39,489 nucleotides of DNA, taken from Hymenobacter terricola. Lineage in GTDB: Bacteria; Bacteroidota; Bacteroidia; Cytophagales; Hymenobacteraceae. Position numbers and translations under genes: made by a program. How positions within the stretch are numbered: position 1 is the stretch's first letter; every line of letters starts with the position of its first letter. Under the pieces are notes generated by a model, which saw only the letters and a program-made list of their open reading frames with translations, was not told where the DNA came from and did not search any database. Below are positions 9,582-18,599 of this stretch, piece by piece. The stretch spans positions 1 to 39,489 of the forward strand of contig NZ_JAGEMO020000035.1 in NCBI RefSeq assembly GCF_017921975.2. Direction: 5' to 3'.

Positions 9582-10586
9582 ATGAAAAATTTTTCCTCTT
9601 TGTATTCCGGCGTAGCGGCGTTGGGTTTGCTGCTACTAACGCTGAGCGGCTGTGCAAAAAATAAAGAAACTGACCCGTCCATTACCAACATTGCGGTAAC
9701 GAACCCGGACTTTCAGACGTTGGAGGATGCGGCCATCCGCGGCGGAGTCGCTTATACCCTGGGTAACAAAAATGCGGCCGACCCGCAGGGCAATTTCACG
9801 GTGTTTGCGCCCACCAATGCGGCTTTCGCTCGCCTGGGGCTGAACTCGGCCCTGGACCTGACGGCCTTGCAGCCGTCTTTCCTGACGAATACCCTGCTGT
9901 ACCACGTTTATAGCGGCACCCTGCCGGGCAGCGCGCTCACGCCGACCAGTGCCCCCTCGCCCTCGCTACTGGGGCCTACCCGCCGCATCATCCGTCGGGC
10001 CGATGGCAGCTTGTACGTGAACGGCTCGAAAATCCTGAGCACCGATGTAACGGCCGCCAATGGCCTCATTCATCCCATCGACAAAGTGTTGCTGGCCACC
10101 GGAGCCGACGTGCTGAACTCGGCCCTGGCCTTGCAGAGCGGTGGGGCTTTCGTGAAGCCGGAGCTGACGTTCCTGGTAGAAGCCGTGGTGTATTGCAACC
10201 TGCAGGCGGCTCTGACCGCCACGCCCGGCAGCCCGCAGCTAACCGTTTTTGCGCCAACCGACCAAGCCTTTAAAGACCTGGGCGTGTTGCTCAACGTCCC
10301 GCTCAACCAGCCCCGGGACATCCGGTTGCTGCCCGTGGCTACCGTTACGGCCGTGTTGCTTAACCACGTAATTATTGGCGGCACCCAGGGCGGAAAGTTT
10401 ACTTCTGAGCTGCCCGGCGGCACGACCATTGCGGCGGCGGGCGGCCCCATCGCGCTGGGCACCTTCAGCAACGGGGTGCTGACGGCGAAAGGAAATGGCA
10501 ACGCCACGCCGGCCAACATGGTGATTCCTGACGTGCAGTGCATCAACGGGGTGGTGCACGTAATTGACCGCGTATTGCTGCCTTAA
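9582..10586 (+). CDS. Lipoprotein with two fasciclin (FAS1) domains
   Basis: 334 aa from ATG 9582. The frame is open to 9540, but this start gives a lipoprotein signal (MKNFSSLYSGVAALGLLLLTLSGC). Two FAS1 repeats follow: the first (~40-170) has NFTVFAPTNAAFARLGL and LLYHVYSG, and the second (~185-330) has LTVFAPTDQAFKDLGV and LLNHVIIGG. Each ends with the family's VNG/INGVVHVIDRVLLP-type strand. FAS1 proteins mediate adhesion or matrix binding at the cell surface. It is a single gene with its own upstream gap. Confidence 0.92.
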   Translation: MKNFSSLYSGVAALGLLLLTLSGCAKNKETDPSITNIAVTNPDFQTLEDAAIRGGVAYTLGNKNAADPQGNFTVFAPTNAAFARLGLNSALDLTALQPSFLTNTLLYHVYSGTLPGSALTPTSAPSPSLLGPTRRIIRRADGSLYVNGSKILSTDVTAANGLIHPIDKVLLATGADVLNSALALQSGGAFVKPELTFLVEAVVYCNLQAALTATPGSPQLTVFAPTDQAFKDLGVLLNVPLNQPRDIRLLPVATVTAVLLNHVIIGGTQGGKFTSELPGGTTIAAAGGPIALGTFSNGVLTAKGNGNATPANMVIPDVQCINGVVHVIDRVLLP

Positions 10587-10672
10587 GCCCTGATTGACTT
10601 ATTGAAGCGTTTTATCGTACTGGAGGCGAAAATTTCTTGTCCAGCAGCGTAGAGGCAAGGCATTATTGCAAA

Positions 10673-12331
10673 ATGGACATGTTGAAAACAATTACCCGCC
10701 TTGCGGGCATGTGGGGGCTTGTGGCTGGGCTGCTGCCGGGCCGGGCCAGCGGGCAGACGGGCACACCCGCGGCGGATGCAGTGGCCCGGCCAATTGTGCC
10801 GTCCGCGCCAGTTGCAACAGCGCCAGCCGCCGCGGCGCCGGCGGCCACGATGCCGGTTGCCCCACCGGCGGAGCCTAAGCTGGCAGGGATTTGGAAAGGC
10901 CCTTTGGCAATCCCCGGCGGGAGTGTGCCCATTCAAATTGTGATTATCCAGCCGGGAGTTAATAAGTTGATTGCGACGCTGGACCTGCCGGCAAAGCGCC
11001 TGAGCAGCATTCCGGCTTCCGTAACCATGCGGAACGATACGGTGGTGTTTTATGCGGCGCGGGCCGACTGCCGTTTCGCGTGCGTGCCCAGTGCCGACGG
11101 CAAAGAATTACGCGGGACCTGGGTGCAGCCCGGCCTGCGGGTGCCGCTCATCCTGCGCCGGTTTGTGGAGGGAGCCGCGCCGGTATTGGCCAACGGCCAG
11201 GCGGGGACGGCAAAGGTCACTACTTACCACATCGAGGCGGTGACTCTTACTAGCCAGCCGGGCAACGTGCCGTTGGCCGGCACGCTCAGCATTCCCGATG
11301 GCCCCGGCCCGTTTCCGGCCGCGGTGCTGCTCTCCGATATGGGCAGCCAGGACCGCGACGAGCGGCAGGGCAACTACCGGCTGTTTGCCGATATCGCGTC
11401 GACGTTGGCCCGGCAGGGCATTGCCGTGCTCCGCCTCGATGACCGCGGCGTGGGCCAGTCGGGCGGCGGCGGCAGCTTGATTACCACGGCCGGCCTCGTG
11501 AAAGATGCCGAAGCCGGCTTGAGCTTTCTGCGCTTGCGGCCCAGCATCGACCCCGCCCGCACGGGGCTAATCGGGCATGGCGAAGGCGGCAACGTGGCGC
11601 TGCTGGCGGCGGCCCAGCCCGTGCCGCCCAGCTTTGTGGTGGCGCTGGCGGCCTCGGGACTACCGGGAGCCGAGTTGCTGGCCAACCAGGCCGAGCCCGT
11701 GGCGAACCCCGCCGATACCGCTCAAGTGGGGGCGGCCCGCCGCCAGGCCTGGGCCGACGTGCTGAGCAAAGCCGCCAAGCTGCGCGCCAGCGGCTCGAAT
11801 GCGGCCCAGGTGGAAACCTACGTGGCCCAGCAGCGCCAGAAAATCAAAGCCGGGGAACGGAAGCAGGTGGAAGGCACACTGAAATTTCGGCGGACCATGC
11901 TGGGCATTGTGCAGCAAACCCCCAGCGACGACCAGGCCCAGGCCATTGTGGTGAATATGCTGCGCCAGCGCTACCCCGGCCAGGACCCCGCCCTCGCCCG
12001 TTCCCGCGCCGAGCAGCTCATCACGCCCTGGTACCGCTACTACCTGAAATTTGACCCCCAATTGGGGCTGGCCGATGTGCAGTGCCCGGTGCTGCTGCTC
12101 AACGGCACCGACGACGCCGAGGTAAACGCCGCAGCCAACCTCTCGGCCCTCGAAAAAGGCCTCAAAGGCAATAAGCGCGTGACCGCGCGCCGCCTGCCGG
12201 GCATCAACCACTGGTTTCAGACGCCGGCTGCTGAGCGCCTGGCCGCAGCAGATGGCACCGTGGACCCGGTGGTGGCGCCCGTGTTGCTGGACACCGTGCG
12301 GGATTGGGTGCTCAAGGTTGGTGATTTATAA
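10673..12331 (+). CDS. Secreted alpha/beta hydrolase-fold protein with the nucleophile Ser replaced by Gly
   Basis: 552 aa from ATG 10673, with a signal peptide ending near GRASGQTG and an Ala/Pro-rich linker. Residues ~65-170 form an N-terminal beta domain (LAGIWKGPLAIPGG) seen in a family of Bacteroidota hydrolases. The C-terminal hydrolase domain shows the fold clearly: DDRGVGQSGGGG, the elbow LIGHGEGGNVALL, acid loop LLNGTDDAEV and GINHWF. The elbow normally reads GHSEGG; here residue 303 is Gly (GGC at 11579-11581), one base away from the Ser codon AGC. The remaining two triad residues appear intact, so the protein may be a recently inactivated enzyme, a binding protein, or the site of a sequencing error. 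Confidence 0.85.
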   Translation: MDMLKTITRLAGMWGLVAGLLPGRASGQTGTPAADAVARPIVPSAPVATAPAAAAPAATMPVAPPAEPKLAGIWKGPLAIPGGSVPIQIVIIQPGVNKLIATLDLPAKRLSSIPASVTMRNDTVVFYAARADCRFACVPSADGKELRGTWVQPGLRVPLILRRFVEGAAPVLANGQAGTAKVTTYHIEAVTLTSQPGNVPLAGTLSIPDGPGPFPAAVLLSDMGSQDRDERQGNYRLFADIASTLARQGIAVLRLDDRGVGQSGGGGSLITTAGLVKDAEAGLSFLRLRPSIDPARTGLIGHGEGGNVALLAAAQPVPPSFVVALAASGLPGAELLANQAEPVANPADTAQVGAARRQAWADVLSKAAKLRASGSNAAQVETYVAQQRQKIKAGERKQVEGTLKFRRTMLGIVQQTPSDDQAQAIVVNMLRQRYPGQDPALARSRAEQLITPWYRYYLKFDPQLGLADVQCPVLLLNGTDDAEVNAAANLSALEKGLKGNKRVTARRLPGINHWFQTPAAERLAAADGTVDPVVAPVLLDTVRDWVLKVGDL

Positions 12332-12367
12332 GAACCACGGGCGCCTTGGTATTGCTTACGGAGCAAA

Positions 12368-12418
12368 AAACCCATTCGGGACGTGAGAATAGCTTGTTCT
12401 TACGTCCCGAATGGGTTT
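12368..12418. terminator. Long bidirectional terminator hairpin
   Basis: A 22-bp stem with one G-U pair: AAACCCATTCGGGACGTGAGAA against TTCTTACGTCCCGAATGGGTTT, with loop TAGCTTG. It lies between the convergent hydrolase and M2 peptidase genes. The minus-strand side has a run of T (complement of AAAAAA at 12365-12370), so it works best as the terminator of the M2 gene. Confidence 0.85.
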
Positions 12419-12449
12419 CAAAAAGCCCCAAATGCTTGTTGGCAATTCA

Positions 12450-14300
12450 CTACATCGTGTATTTCCGGCCCTTGTTCTGCTTTTGCAGGTAGGCCATCAG
12501 CGGCTGAAAGTAGTCAATCATGGCGCGGGCGGACAGGTCCTCGCCGGTTTTTTCCTTCAGCACCACGCGCCAGTCGCGGCTGGAGCCGGGGCGCATGATG
12601 TCGCGCAGGAAGTTGCCCACTTCCTTGTTGCCGTAGTAGTTGGTGGCGTGCGGGTCCTGGTGCAGAATGTTCCGGGCGATGTGGTCGTGCAGCTGGAACA
12701 GGATGACGTAGCTCAGGGCGTAGTCGTAGTACTGGGCGGGGTCGTCGTTGATGTGGGTTTTGGTGGCGGGGTCGAGGTAGTTTTCGCCGCGTGCAGTGGG
12801 GGGCACCATGCCCTGGTACTGCTTGCAGAGCGCCCACCACCTGGCGTTGAGCTGGTCGGCGGGCAGCTTTTCGGCGTAGAAACTGTTTTCCCACTCGCTC
12901 ATCACGCCCGAGGCAAATGGGATGAACACCACGTAGCTCAGCGCTTCTTTGAGCAGCTGCTGGGTCTGGTCGGTTTGGGTTTTGGGGTCAATCAGGCCCA
13001 GGCCGGCCAGGAAAGGCTTCTGCTTGGCAGCCAGGCCCATCATCGAGCCGAGGGCTTCGTGGTAGGCACGGTTGGCCCCCTGACGCAGCAGCGGCGGCGC
13101 GTCGGGATTGGAGTAGGTTTGGTAGTAGAAAATGTGGCCCAGCTCGTGGTGGGCGGTTTCGTACCACTCGGTGTTGGCCTCCACGCTCATCAGGCTGCGC
13201 AGGTCGTTGTTCAGGTCGATGTGCCAGGCCGAGGCGTGGTTGTTCTTCTTGTAAGTCGCGTCTTTGGGCAACGGGTACAGGCTGCTTTTCTCATAGAATG
13301 AGGCCGGCAGGGCCGGGAAGCCCAGGCTCTGGTAAAACCGCTCGGCCTGCTGCACCTGCCATTCGGGGCCTTTTTTGGCCAGCACGGCATCGAGGTTCAG
13401 GCCTTCCACGTCCACCATCGAGCCCCAGTCCTGGCCCCAGCGGTTGGGCAGCCAGTGGGCGGGCAGGTAGTCGGGCACCTGCTTCACCTTATATTTTTTG
13501 GCCAGCTCGTAGCGGGCGTAAGTGTGCAGCTCGCGGTAGAGGGGTCGCAGCTCGGTGTTGATTTTACGCACCAGGGCCATCATTTCGTCTCGCGTCAGGC
13601 CGTAGTCGCTGGCCTGGTACGTGAAGTAGTCGGGATAGCCGAGGGCCTGCACAGTCTGGTTGCGCAGGTCGCGCAGGTTCAGGAGGCCGTCTTTCAGAGT
13701 GGGGCCGATGGCTTTGCTGGCTTCCCAGATTTGCTGGCGCCTGGCGGGGTTGATTTCCTTGCGCAGCAGCTCGTCGAGGTCGTTGGTCGTGACGGATTTG
13801 CCGGCGTATTTGTAGTCGAAGCCGTAGAGCTTTTCGGTCTGCGCGGCTTCGGCCGCAATGCGGCGCTTCACCACGTCGGCCACCGTTTGCGGGTTGTTGG
13901 CGGCGTTGTAGAGGGCCGTTTCCAACTGCTTGGTCTGGATAGCGGTGAGGTCGGCTTTGTGGGCCAGCAGCTCCCGTTCCTGCCGGATATTGCCGGCGCT
14001 GCCGGTGAAGGCGGCCATGCGCTGGTTGGCGCGGGTGGTGGCCCCGGCATTGGTGGTGTCGCCGGCCACGATGTGCGTGTTCGAGCGCCACTCGGCTTCG
14101 CTGGAAGCCGTGTAGAGGCGCACGTATTCAGCGTTGTAGCCGGTCAGGAATTGCTCGGCCTGGGCGCGGTAGTCGGGCGGGGCGGGCGCGGCTGGCGGCG
14201 TGGGCGTGGCGGCCGGAGTGGTGGCAACAGGAGCTTTTGCGGTGGGCGCGCAGGCCGCCAGCGAAGCCGCGGCCAGCAGGGGAAGCAGATGCTTTTTCAT
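12450..14300 (-). CDS. M2 family peptidyl-dipeptidase (ACE-like) lipoprotein
   Basis: 616 aa from ATG 14300. A lipoprotein signal (MKKHLLPLLAAASLAAC, Cys17) is followed by an Ala/Pro/Thr linker. The catalytic zinc site is HELGH (His385, Glu386, His389), preceded by YETAH, with the third ligand glutamate in AYHEALGSMMGLA about 24 residues on. Other family segments: NLRDLRNQTVQALGYPDYFT and WEASKAIGP near the N-terminal half and FQLHDHIARNIL near the end. M2 enzymes remove C-terminal dipeptides from peptides; this one would act anchored in the periplasm or at the surface. The frame extends upstream to 14501, but that stretch overlaps the palindrome and the next gene. Confidence 0.93.
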   Translation of the reverse strand: MKKHLLPLLAAASLAACAPTAKAPVATTPAATPTPPAAPAPPDYRAQAEQFLTGYNAEYVRLYTASSEAEWRSNTHIVAGDTTNAGATTRANQRMAAFTGSAGNIRQERELLAHKADLTAIQTKQLETALYNAANNPQTVADVVKRRIAAEAAQTEKLYGFDYKYAGKSVTTNDLDELLRKEINPARRQQIWEASKAIGPTLKDGLLNLRDLRNQTVQALGYPDYFTYQASDYGLTRDEMMALVRKINTELRPLYRELHTYARYELAKKYKVKQVPDYLPAHWLPNRWGQDWGSMVDVEGLNLDAVLAKKGPEWQVQQAERFYQSLGFPALPASFYEKSSLYPLPKDATYKKNNHASAWHIDLNNDLRSLMSVEANTEWYETAHHELGHIFYYQTYSNPDAPPLLRQGANRAYHEALGSMMGLAAKQKPFLAGLGLIDPKTQTDQTQQLLKEALSYVVFIPFASGVMSEWENSFYAEKLPADQLNARWWALCKQYQGMVPPTARGENYLDPATKTHINDDPAQYYDYALSYVILFQLHDHIARNILHQDPHATNYYGNKEVGNFLRDIMRPGSSRDWRVVLKEKTGEDLSARAMIDYFQPLMAYLQKQNKGRKYTM

Positions 14301-14316
14301 CCGGCAAAGAAACGCA

Positions 14317-14408
14317 GCGCGAGGCTGCGCGAGGTTAAAAGAAGTTTCGCGGGGTTGACGTTCCCGCAAACCTTGTGAAACCTCTTTTAACCTTGCGAAA
14401 CCTCGCGC
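14317..14408. repeat. 92-bp imperfect palindrome overlapping the 3' end of the M90 gene
   Basis: Arms 14317-14357 and 14368-14408 match at 33 of 41 positions when one is reverse-complemented; both contain GAGGTTAAAAGA. The loop is only ~10 nt. The right arm supplies the last codons (EREVSQG) and stop of the M90 peptidase gene, and the left arm lies just upstream of the M2 peptidase start. The structure could act as a hairpin between the two co-directional genes or be a small palindromic element that inserted at the end of the gene. Confidence 0.75.
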
Positions 14409-15331
14409 TCCAGATGACAGTCTTTGTACTTCTTGCCGCTCGCGCAGGGGCACGGGTCGTTGCGGCCGAATCTGCGGCGGCCGCGCAGGGTTTTCAGCCA
14501 CTCGCGCGGGTCGGTGGCAAAGCTGAGGAAGCGTTTTTTGGGGTTCTGGCGAAAGGCGCGGCTGAGCAGCTCGTACAGCTCGGGGTGGTGCTCCTGGAGC
14601 TTCTCGGGCTTTTCGAAGAAGTATTCGGTGACCACGGCAAAGAATTCGGCCTCGTTGGTGCCCGCGTAGGGGTTGATTTCGGATTTTCCGGCCCGGATGG
14701 CGTCAATTTCGCGCTGCATCACCACGGCCCACGGGTGCAGGAGCTCCGGTGGCAGGGCGGCTTTGGGCAGGCCGTCAATTACGCCATCGGCCACGTCCAG
14801 CAGGTGCGCAAACTCGTGGATGCCCACGTTCTGGCGGTCCATCCCGTCGCGGAAGCCCTGTTCGAGCGAGGCCTTGGACAGGCGCATGTAGTGCTGGTTC
14901 TGGAAGCCCTGCACCGAGCCCAGGAGCGTGCCTTCCAGGGGGGTGACTTCCTTGGTGGGGTCGTTGTTCTGCTGCCAGGCATCGGGCACGATGAGGACTT
15001 CGCCCAGGTTACGGTACTCCCAGTCCGGAAAGCCAAATACCGGAATCAGAGCCGAAGCCGCCACCAGCAGGCGCGTGGTGTCATCCACTTCCGTTTGCAC
15101 GCCGGTGATGCGCGTGCTGGCCAGAAAAACCTGCGCCTGCTGCTCGAACCGCGCTTTTTCCGGCTCGGTGAGCGCGAGGTAAAAGGCCACGCGCTCGGCC
15201 AGAATCTGCCGCCAGGCGGCCGGAAATGCTTCGGCCAACGCGGCGGTGCGGCGGCGCGAATCAGCCGTGGCGTATTGATAAAAGGCGTACAGGATGGCCA
15301 CCAGCACGGCCAGGGAAATGAGGTAGGGCAT
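14387..15331 (-). CDS. M90 (MtfA-like) zinc peptidase with C-terminal SEC-C motif
   Basis: 314 aa. One N-terminal membrane helix (MPYLISLAVLVAILYAFYQY) is followed by the MtfA/M90 peptidase domain: metal site HEFAH (172-176), EAEFFAVVTEYFF (~227-239) as the downstream glutamate-containing helix, and NQHYMRLSKASLEQGF. MtfA in E. coli is a cytosolic peptidase linked to Mlc and glucose PTS regulation. Bacteroidota homologues carry the membrane helix and their target is unknown. The C-terminus has an SEC-C zinc motif (GRNDPCPCASGKKYKDCH, ~289-306), like that of SecA and many accessory proteins. The last seven residues come from the palindrome at 14317-14408. Confidence 0.9.
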   Translation of the reverse strand: MPYLISLAVLVAILYAFYQYATADSRRRTAALAEAFPAAWRQILAERVAFYLALTEPEKARFEQQAQVFLASTRITGVQTEVDDTTRLLVAASALIPVFGFPDWEYRNLGEVLIVPDAWQQNNDPTKEVTPLEGTLLGSVQGFQNQHYMRLSKASLEQGFRDGMDRQNVGIHEFAHLLDVADGVIDGLPKAALPPELLHPWAVVMQREIDAIRAGKSEINPYAGTNEAEFFAVVTEYFFEKPEKLQEHHPELYELLSRAFRQNPKKRFLSFATDPREWLKTLRGRRRFGRNDPCPCASGKKYKDCHLEREVSQG

Positions 15332-15367
15332 GGCCCGGTTTAACGCAAGCGGCCGGGGGGAGTTGGG

Positions 15368-16726
15368 TTACTGCTTCGCGGTTGGCCCGGACTTGCCTGC
15401 GTCGGGGTTGCGGCCCAGGCGGTAGCTCACGCCCAGCCGGGCCGCGAAGTTGGTGCCAAAAAACACCGCGCCCGCGAACTGGGCACTGCTTTGTAACGTG
15501 CTGTTGGGGCTGCTGTTGCTATCGGTATCACTGCTGAAATACAGCTGTCCATCGAGGCTAAGCGTGAGGCGCTGCCGGCGCCAGCCCAGGCCGATGTTGG
15601 GCAATAGCGTTGGGGAGGCGTAGTATAGTTCGTCGCGGGTGAGGGTGCCCAGCGGCCCGGTGGTGGCGATGGTGCTGGGGCTCCTGGCAAAATTCAACTC
15701 GTAGCCAAAGCTGAAGAGCAGCTGCTGCTCGTGGGGCAGCGGCACGAAGTAGCGTACCCCAAGGCGCGCCGTGGCCAGCCACGCGCTGTACTCGACGGTA
15801 TTGTACCTGCCCGTGCCCGCATTGGCATCATAGCCCAGGTAGTGCGACCCCAGGCTGTGAAACCTGCTCAGGCCCAGCTCGCCATACAGGGCGAAGGCCC
15901 GGCCCGGCTGCAGCAGCTCCGCGTAGAGGCCCGCAAACGGATGGGCCTGGCAATCGACGCAATCTCCCGGCAGCCCCCGGGTATTGCCTTCGATGCGGTT
16001 GTAGCGCACGCCAGCCAGCGCCCCGCCCTGGAAAGCCACCCGACGGCGGGGCGCGGCCTGGGCCAGCAGGTTGCGGCCCCGCTGCTGGAGCGGGCCGCAG
16101 CTGGAATTGTAGGCCATCACCACCTCGGCCAGCCCCTTGGCCGTAAAAGGAGCCTTTTGCGAAGCACCGTAGGCGGCGGGGCATGGCCCAAAGTACACCC
16201 CCAACTGGCCCCGGTAGTTGTTGCCATCGGTCAGCAGCCAGGCATGGTCCACGGTTTGGCGCAGGTACTTGCGTGCGCTCAGGTCGAGCGGGGGGCGGCC
16301 GGGGCTGAGCAGCACGTAGTGCACGGTCTTGTCGAAAGGAGCCACCCGAACCAGCGTGACGGCTCCTTCCACCAACACTTCAGCCAGCAGCGAGTCGACG
16401 TGGACATCGGGGCGGTTTTCGTAGGGCAGGTTGCCCACTTTGTCCTGGGCGGCATGGTCAATGGGCAGGCCTTCGTAGCGAAATTCCCGCCCTTTCGTGA
16501 AACGCACGGCCCGCAGCTGCTGAGGCTTGAACAATTGGCTGGGGCTGTCCGGCGCGGGGCGGAAGTGGATGAACGGGGGCGGCTCTACCCAAAAGCTGTT
16601 TTCGATTTCACCCCGTAAGGTGTCGCCGTTGCTGCGCACCAGCAGGCCCGGTTCGTACGCCTGGGCCTGGGTTTGAAAAGTGTAAAGGGCAAAAGCCGCT
16701 GAAAGAGCAAGTAGACGTAGCCGCAT
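15368..16726 (-). CDS. Predicted outer-membrane beta-barrel protein
   Basis: 452 aa with signal peptide MRLRLLALSAAFALYTFQTQAQA. An N-terminal region (~25-165) contains LLVRSNGDTLRGEIENSF, a pattern common at the start of Bacteroidota surface proteins. The C-terminal ~230 residues are amphipathic strands typical of a small barrel (YGELGLSRF, LFSFGYELNF, LTLSLDGQLYFSS, ARLGVSYRLG). It does not end in an aromatic residue but carries a short polar tail. It is 36 bp from the M90 gene and could share its transcript. Function unknown. Confidence 0.7.
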   Translation of the reverse strand: MRLRLLALSAAFALYTFQTQAQAYEPGLLVRSNGDTLRGEIENSFWVEPPPFIHFRPAPDSPSQLFKPQQLRAVRFTKGREFRYEGLPIDHAAQDKVGNLPYENRPDVHVDSLLAEVLVEGAVTLVRVAPFDKTVHYVLLSPGRPPLDLSARKYLRQTVDHAWLLTDGNNYRGQLGVYFGPCPAAYGASQKAPFTAKGLAEVVMAYNSSCGPLQQRGRNLLAQAAPRRRVAFQGGALAGVRYNRIEGNTRGLPGDCVDCQAHPFAGLYAELLQPGRAFALYGELGLSRFHSLGSHYLGYDANAGTGRYNTVEYSAWLATARLGVRYFVPLPHEQQLLFSFGYELNFARSPSTIATTGPLGTLTRDELYYASPTLLPNIGLGWRRQRLTLSLDGQLYFSSDTDSNSSPNSTLQSSAQFAGAVFFGTNFAARLGVSYRLGRNPDAGKSGPTAKQ

Positions 16727-16750
16727 TAAGAAACCGGTAGAATGGAACCG

Positions 16751-17077
16751 CTAAAGTAGTGGCAAATGCGCTACCAGTTTCTGCCGCAGCAGGGCAATGA
16801 GCTGGCTGTCGCCAAACGGATATTTATCAGGAATGCGGAGCACCACGAGCGTTTTACCGATGAACTCACCCGCAAACTTCTCGCGCAGCCGGTCGGCGTG
16901 GCGGCGCTCCATTACAAAAATGATTTCGGCCCAACCCAGGTGCCCGGCCGTGACGCGCACCCTGGCCCCCGGCTCGGTCCCGGCCGAGCGGGCCTCGTAG
17001 TGCGGGTTGCCGTCGAAGAGCCGCTCGGCGGTGGGGCTGCGCCACTTGTTCTGGCTGCAAACGAAGAGGATTCTCAA
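16751..17077 (-). CDS. Low-molecular-weight phosphotyrosine phosphatase-like protein
   Basis: 108 aa with the P-loop near the N-terminus, CSQNKWRSPTAE (Cys7, Arg13, Ser14), which fits Cx5R(S/T). It is shorter than the ~150 aa classical LMW phosphatases and belongs to the compact form annotated as a predicted protein tyrosine phosphatase. The general acid loop may be IPDKYPFGD near residue 83. The start is a TTG at 17077, chosen because the beta strand MRILFVC begins there and no ATG is available. Substrate unknown. Confidence 0.85.
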   Translation of the reverse strand: MRILFVCSQNKWRSPTAERLFDGNPHYEARSAGTEPGARVRVTAGHLGWAEIIFVMERRHADRLREKFAGEFIGKTLVVLRIPDKYPFGDSQLIALLRQKLVAHLPLL

Positions 17078-17090
17078 TTGGGGGAATAAA

Positions 17091-17128
17091 AGGACGTCAT
17101 GCCGAGCGGAGCCGAGGCATGACGTCCT
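17091..17128. repeat. Small palindromic element (AGGACGTCATGC arms)
   Basis: AGGACGTCATGC at the left and GCATGACGTCCT at the right form a perfect 12-bp inverted repeat around a 14-nt GC-rich loop. It resembles a short version of the element at 27425-27537, which also begins ACGTCATGC and ends GCATGACGT. Placed 13 bp from the helicase stop, it may double as a terminator, though it lacks a long T run. Confidence 0.8.
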
Positions 17129-17143
17129 AACCGGATTGTGAGG

Positions 17144-18595
17144 CTACCGAATCAAGGCCACTTTCACCTTCTTGCCTTTCACTTTGGCGCCTTGCATGCG
17201 GGCCAATACTTCCTCGGCCTGGGCTTCGGGCACGGCCACGAAGCTGTGGTGGTCGAACACCTCGATGCGGCCCACGGCGTCGCGTTCCATGCCGCCCACG
17301 CTCACAAAAGCCCCGGCCAGGTCGCCCCGGCTGATTTTCTCGCTCTTGCCCGCCGAAACGTGGAGCGTGACGGTGCTGGGGCGCGGCAGTTTGGGGAGGG
17401 CATCGGGGAGGGCAGGGGGGCGCAGGCCGGCCCACTGCACGTTTTTGGCGGAGGGCCAGTTCAGCAGCTTTTGCTGCTCGTAGGGCGTGGCGATGAGGTG
17501 CGCGGTGCCCACGGCGCCGGCGCGGGCCGTGCGGCCGGAGCGGTGCTGGAAGGTGTCGGCCTGGTCGGGCATGTCGTACTGCACCACGGTGTCGAGCTCG
17601 TTCACGTCGAGGCCGCGGGCAGCCACGTCGGTGGCCACCAGCACGGTGGCCGAGCCGTTGCGCAGCTTCATCATGGACTTGTCGCGCTCGGGCTGGAGCA
17701 TTTTGCCGTGCAGGGCTTCGGCGGCCAGGCCGCGGCCTTTGAGGAAGCGGGTGAGCTCTTCCACCCGGTCGCGGGTGTTGGCAAATACCAGCGAGCGGCC
17801 CGCGTCGGGCTGCGTGATGAGGTGGTAGAGGGCGGCGGGCTTCTGGTCGGCGGCGCTCACGATGTGGCCGCGCAGCACCAGGCTTTCGGGCAGGGTGCTG
17901 GCGTTGGAGCCGCCGGCGTTCATCACGCGGGGCTTGGTGAGGTATTCGCGCACCAGGTTCAGCACCTTATCGGGCATGGTGGCCGAGAACAGCAGCGTCT
18001 GGCGGCGCACCGGCAGCCGGCTGATGATGGTGGCCATCTCCTCCTGGAAGCCCAGCTCCAGCAGCTTGTCGGCCTCGTCCAGCACCAGCACTTTCAGGCG
18101 GTTCGGGACGATGGTGCGGCGCTCCAGGTGGTCGAGCATGCGGCCGGGCGTGGCCACCACAATTTGCGGGGTTTGCTGCAGGCCCTTCACTTCGTCGCGC
18201 ATGGCGTGGCCGCCGTAGTAGCCGGCCACGCGCAGGTTGGGCACGTGCTTGCCGAGGCGCTGCAGGGCGTCGCGCACCTGCATCACCAGCTCGCGGGCGG
18301 GCACCAGCACAATGGCCTGCACCGTGGCGGAAGTGGGGTCGACCTGCTGCAGCACGGCCAGGCCGTAAGCAGCGGTTTTGCCCGAGCCCGTGGGAGCCTG
18401 GCCGGCCACGTCCTGCCCCTCAAGGGCGGGGGCCAGCACCAGCTGCTGCACAGCGGTGGGCTGGGTGAAATTCAGCTCCGCGATGCCCGCCAGCAGGGCG
18501 GGGGAGAGGGCGAAATCAGCGAATTGGAGGTCGGGCTTGGGCGCGAAAGGGGCGGCGGCAGCGGCGCCGGCAGCGGAGGTATCAGGAGTTTGCAC
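17144..18595 (-). CDS. dbpA: DEAD-box RNA helicase with DbpA-type RNA-binding domain
   Basis: 483 aa. Ordered motifs: Q-motif region FTQPTAVQQ (~43-51), Walker A APTGSGKT (67-74), PARELVMQ, TPGRMLDH, DEAD (173-176), SAT (204-206), and in the second lobe LVFANTRDRVEEL, ATDVAARGLD and HRSGRTARAG. The C-terminal ~75 residues (TVTLHVSAGKSEKISRGDLAG to KVKVALIR) match the DbpA RNA-binding domain that targets 23S rRNA hairpin 92 in E. coli, so a role in 50S assembly is likely. Translation starts at a GTG (18595) directly behind a TACCTTTG promoter box. Confidence 0.88.
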   Translation of the reverse strand: MQTPDTSAAGAAAAAPFAPKPDLQFADFALSPALLAGIAELNFTQPTAVQQLVLAPALEGQDVAGQAPTGSGKTAAYGLAVLQQVDPTSATVQAIVLVPARELVMQVRDALQRLGKHVPNLRVAGYYGGHAMRDEVKGLQQTPQIVVATPGRMLDHLERRTIVPNRLKVLVLDEADKLLELGFQEEMATIISRLPVRRQTLLFSATMPDKVLNLVREYLTKPRVMNAGGSNASTLPESLVLRGHIVSAADQKPAALYHLITQPDAGRSLVFANTRDRVEELTRFLKGRGLAAEALHGKMLQPERDKSMMKLRNGSATVLVATDVAARGLDVNELDTVVQYDMPDQADTFQHRSGRTARAGAVGTAHLIATPYEQQKLLNWPSAKNVQWAGLRPPALPDALPKLPRPSTVTLHVSAGKSEKISRGDLAGAFVSVGGMERDAVGRIEVFDHHSFVAVPEAQAEEVLARMQGAKVKGKKVKVALIR

Positions 18596-18599
18596 GGGG

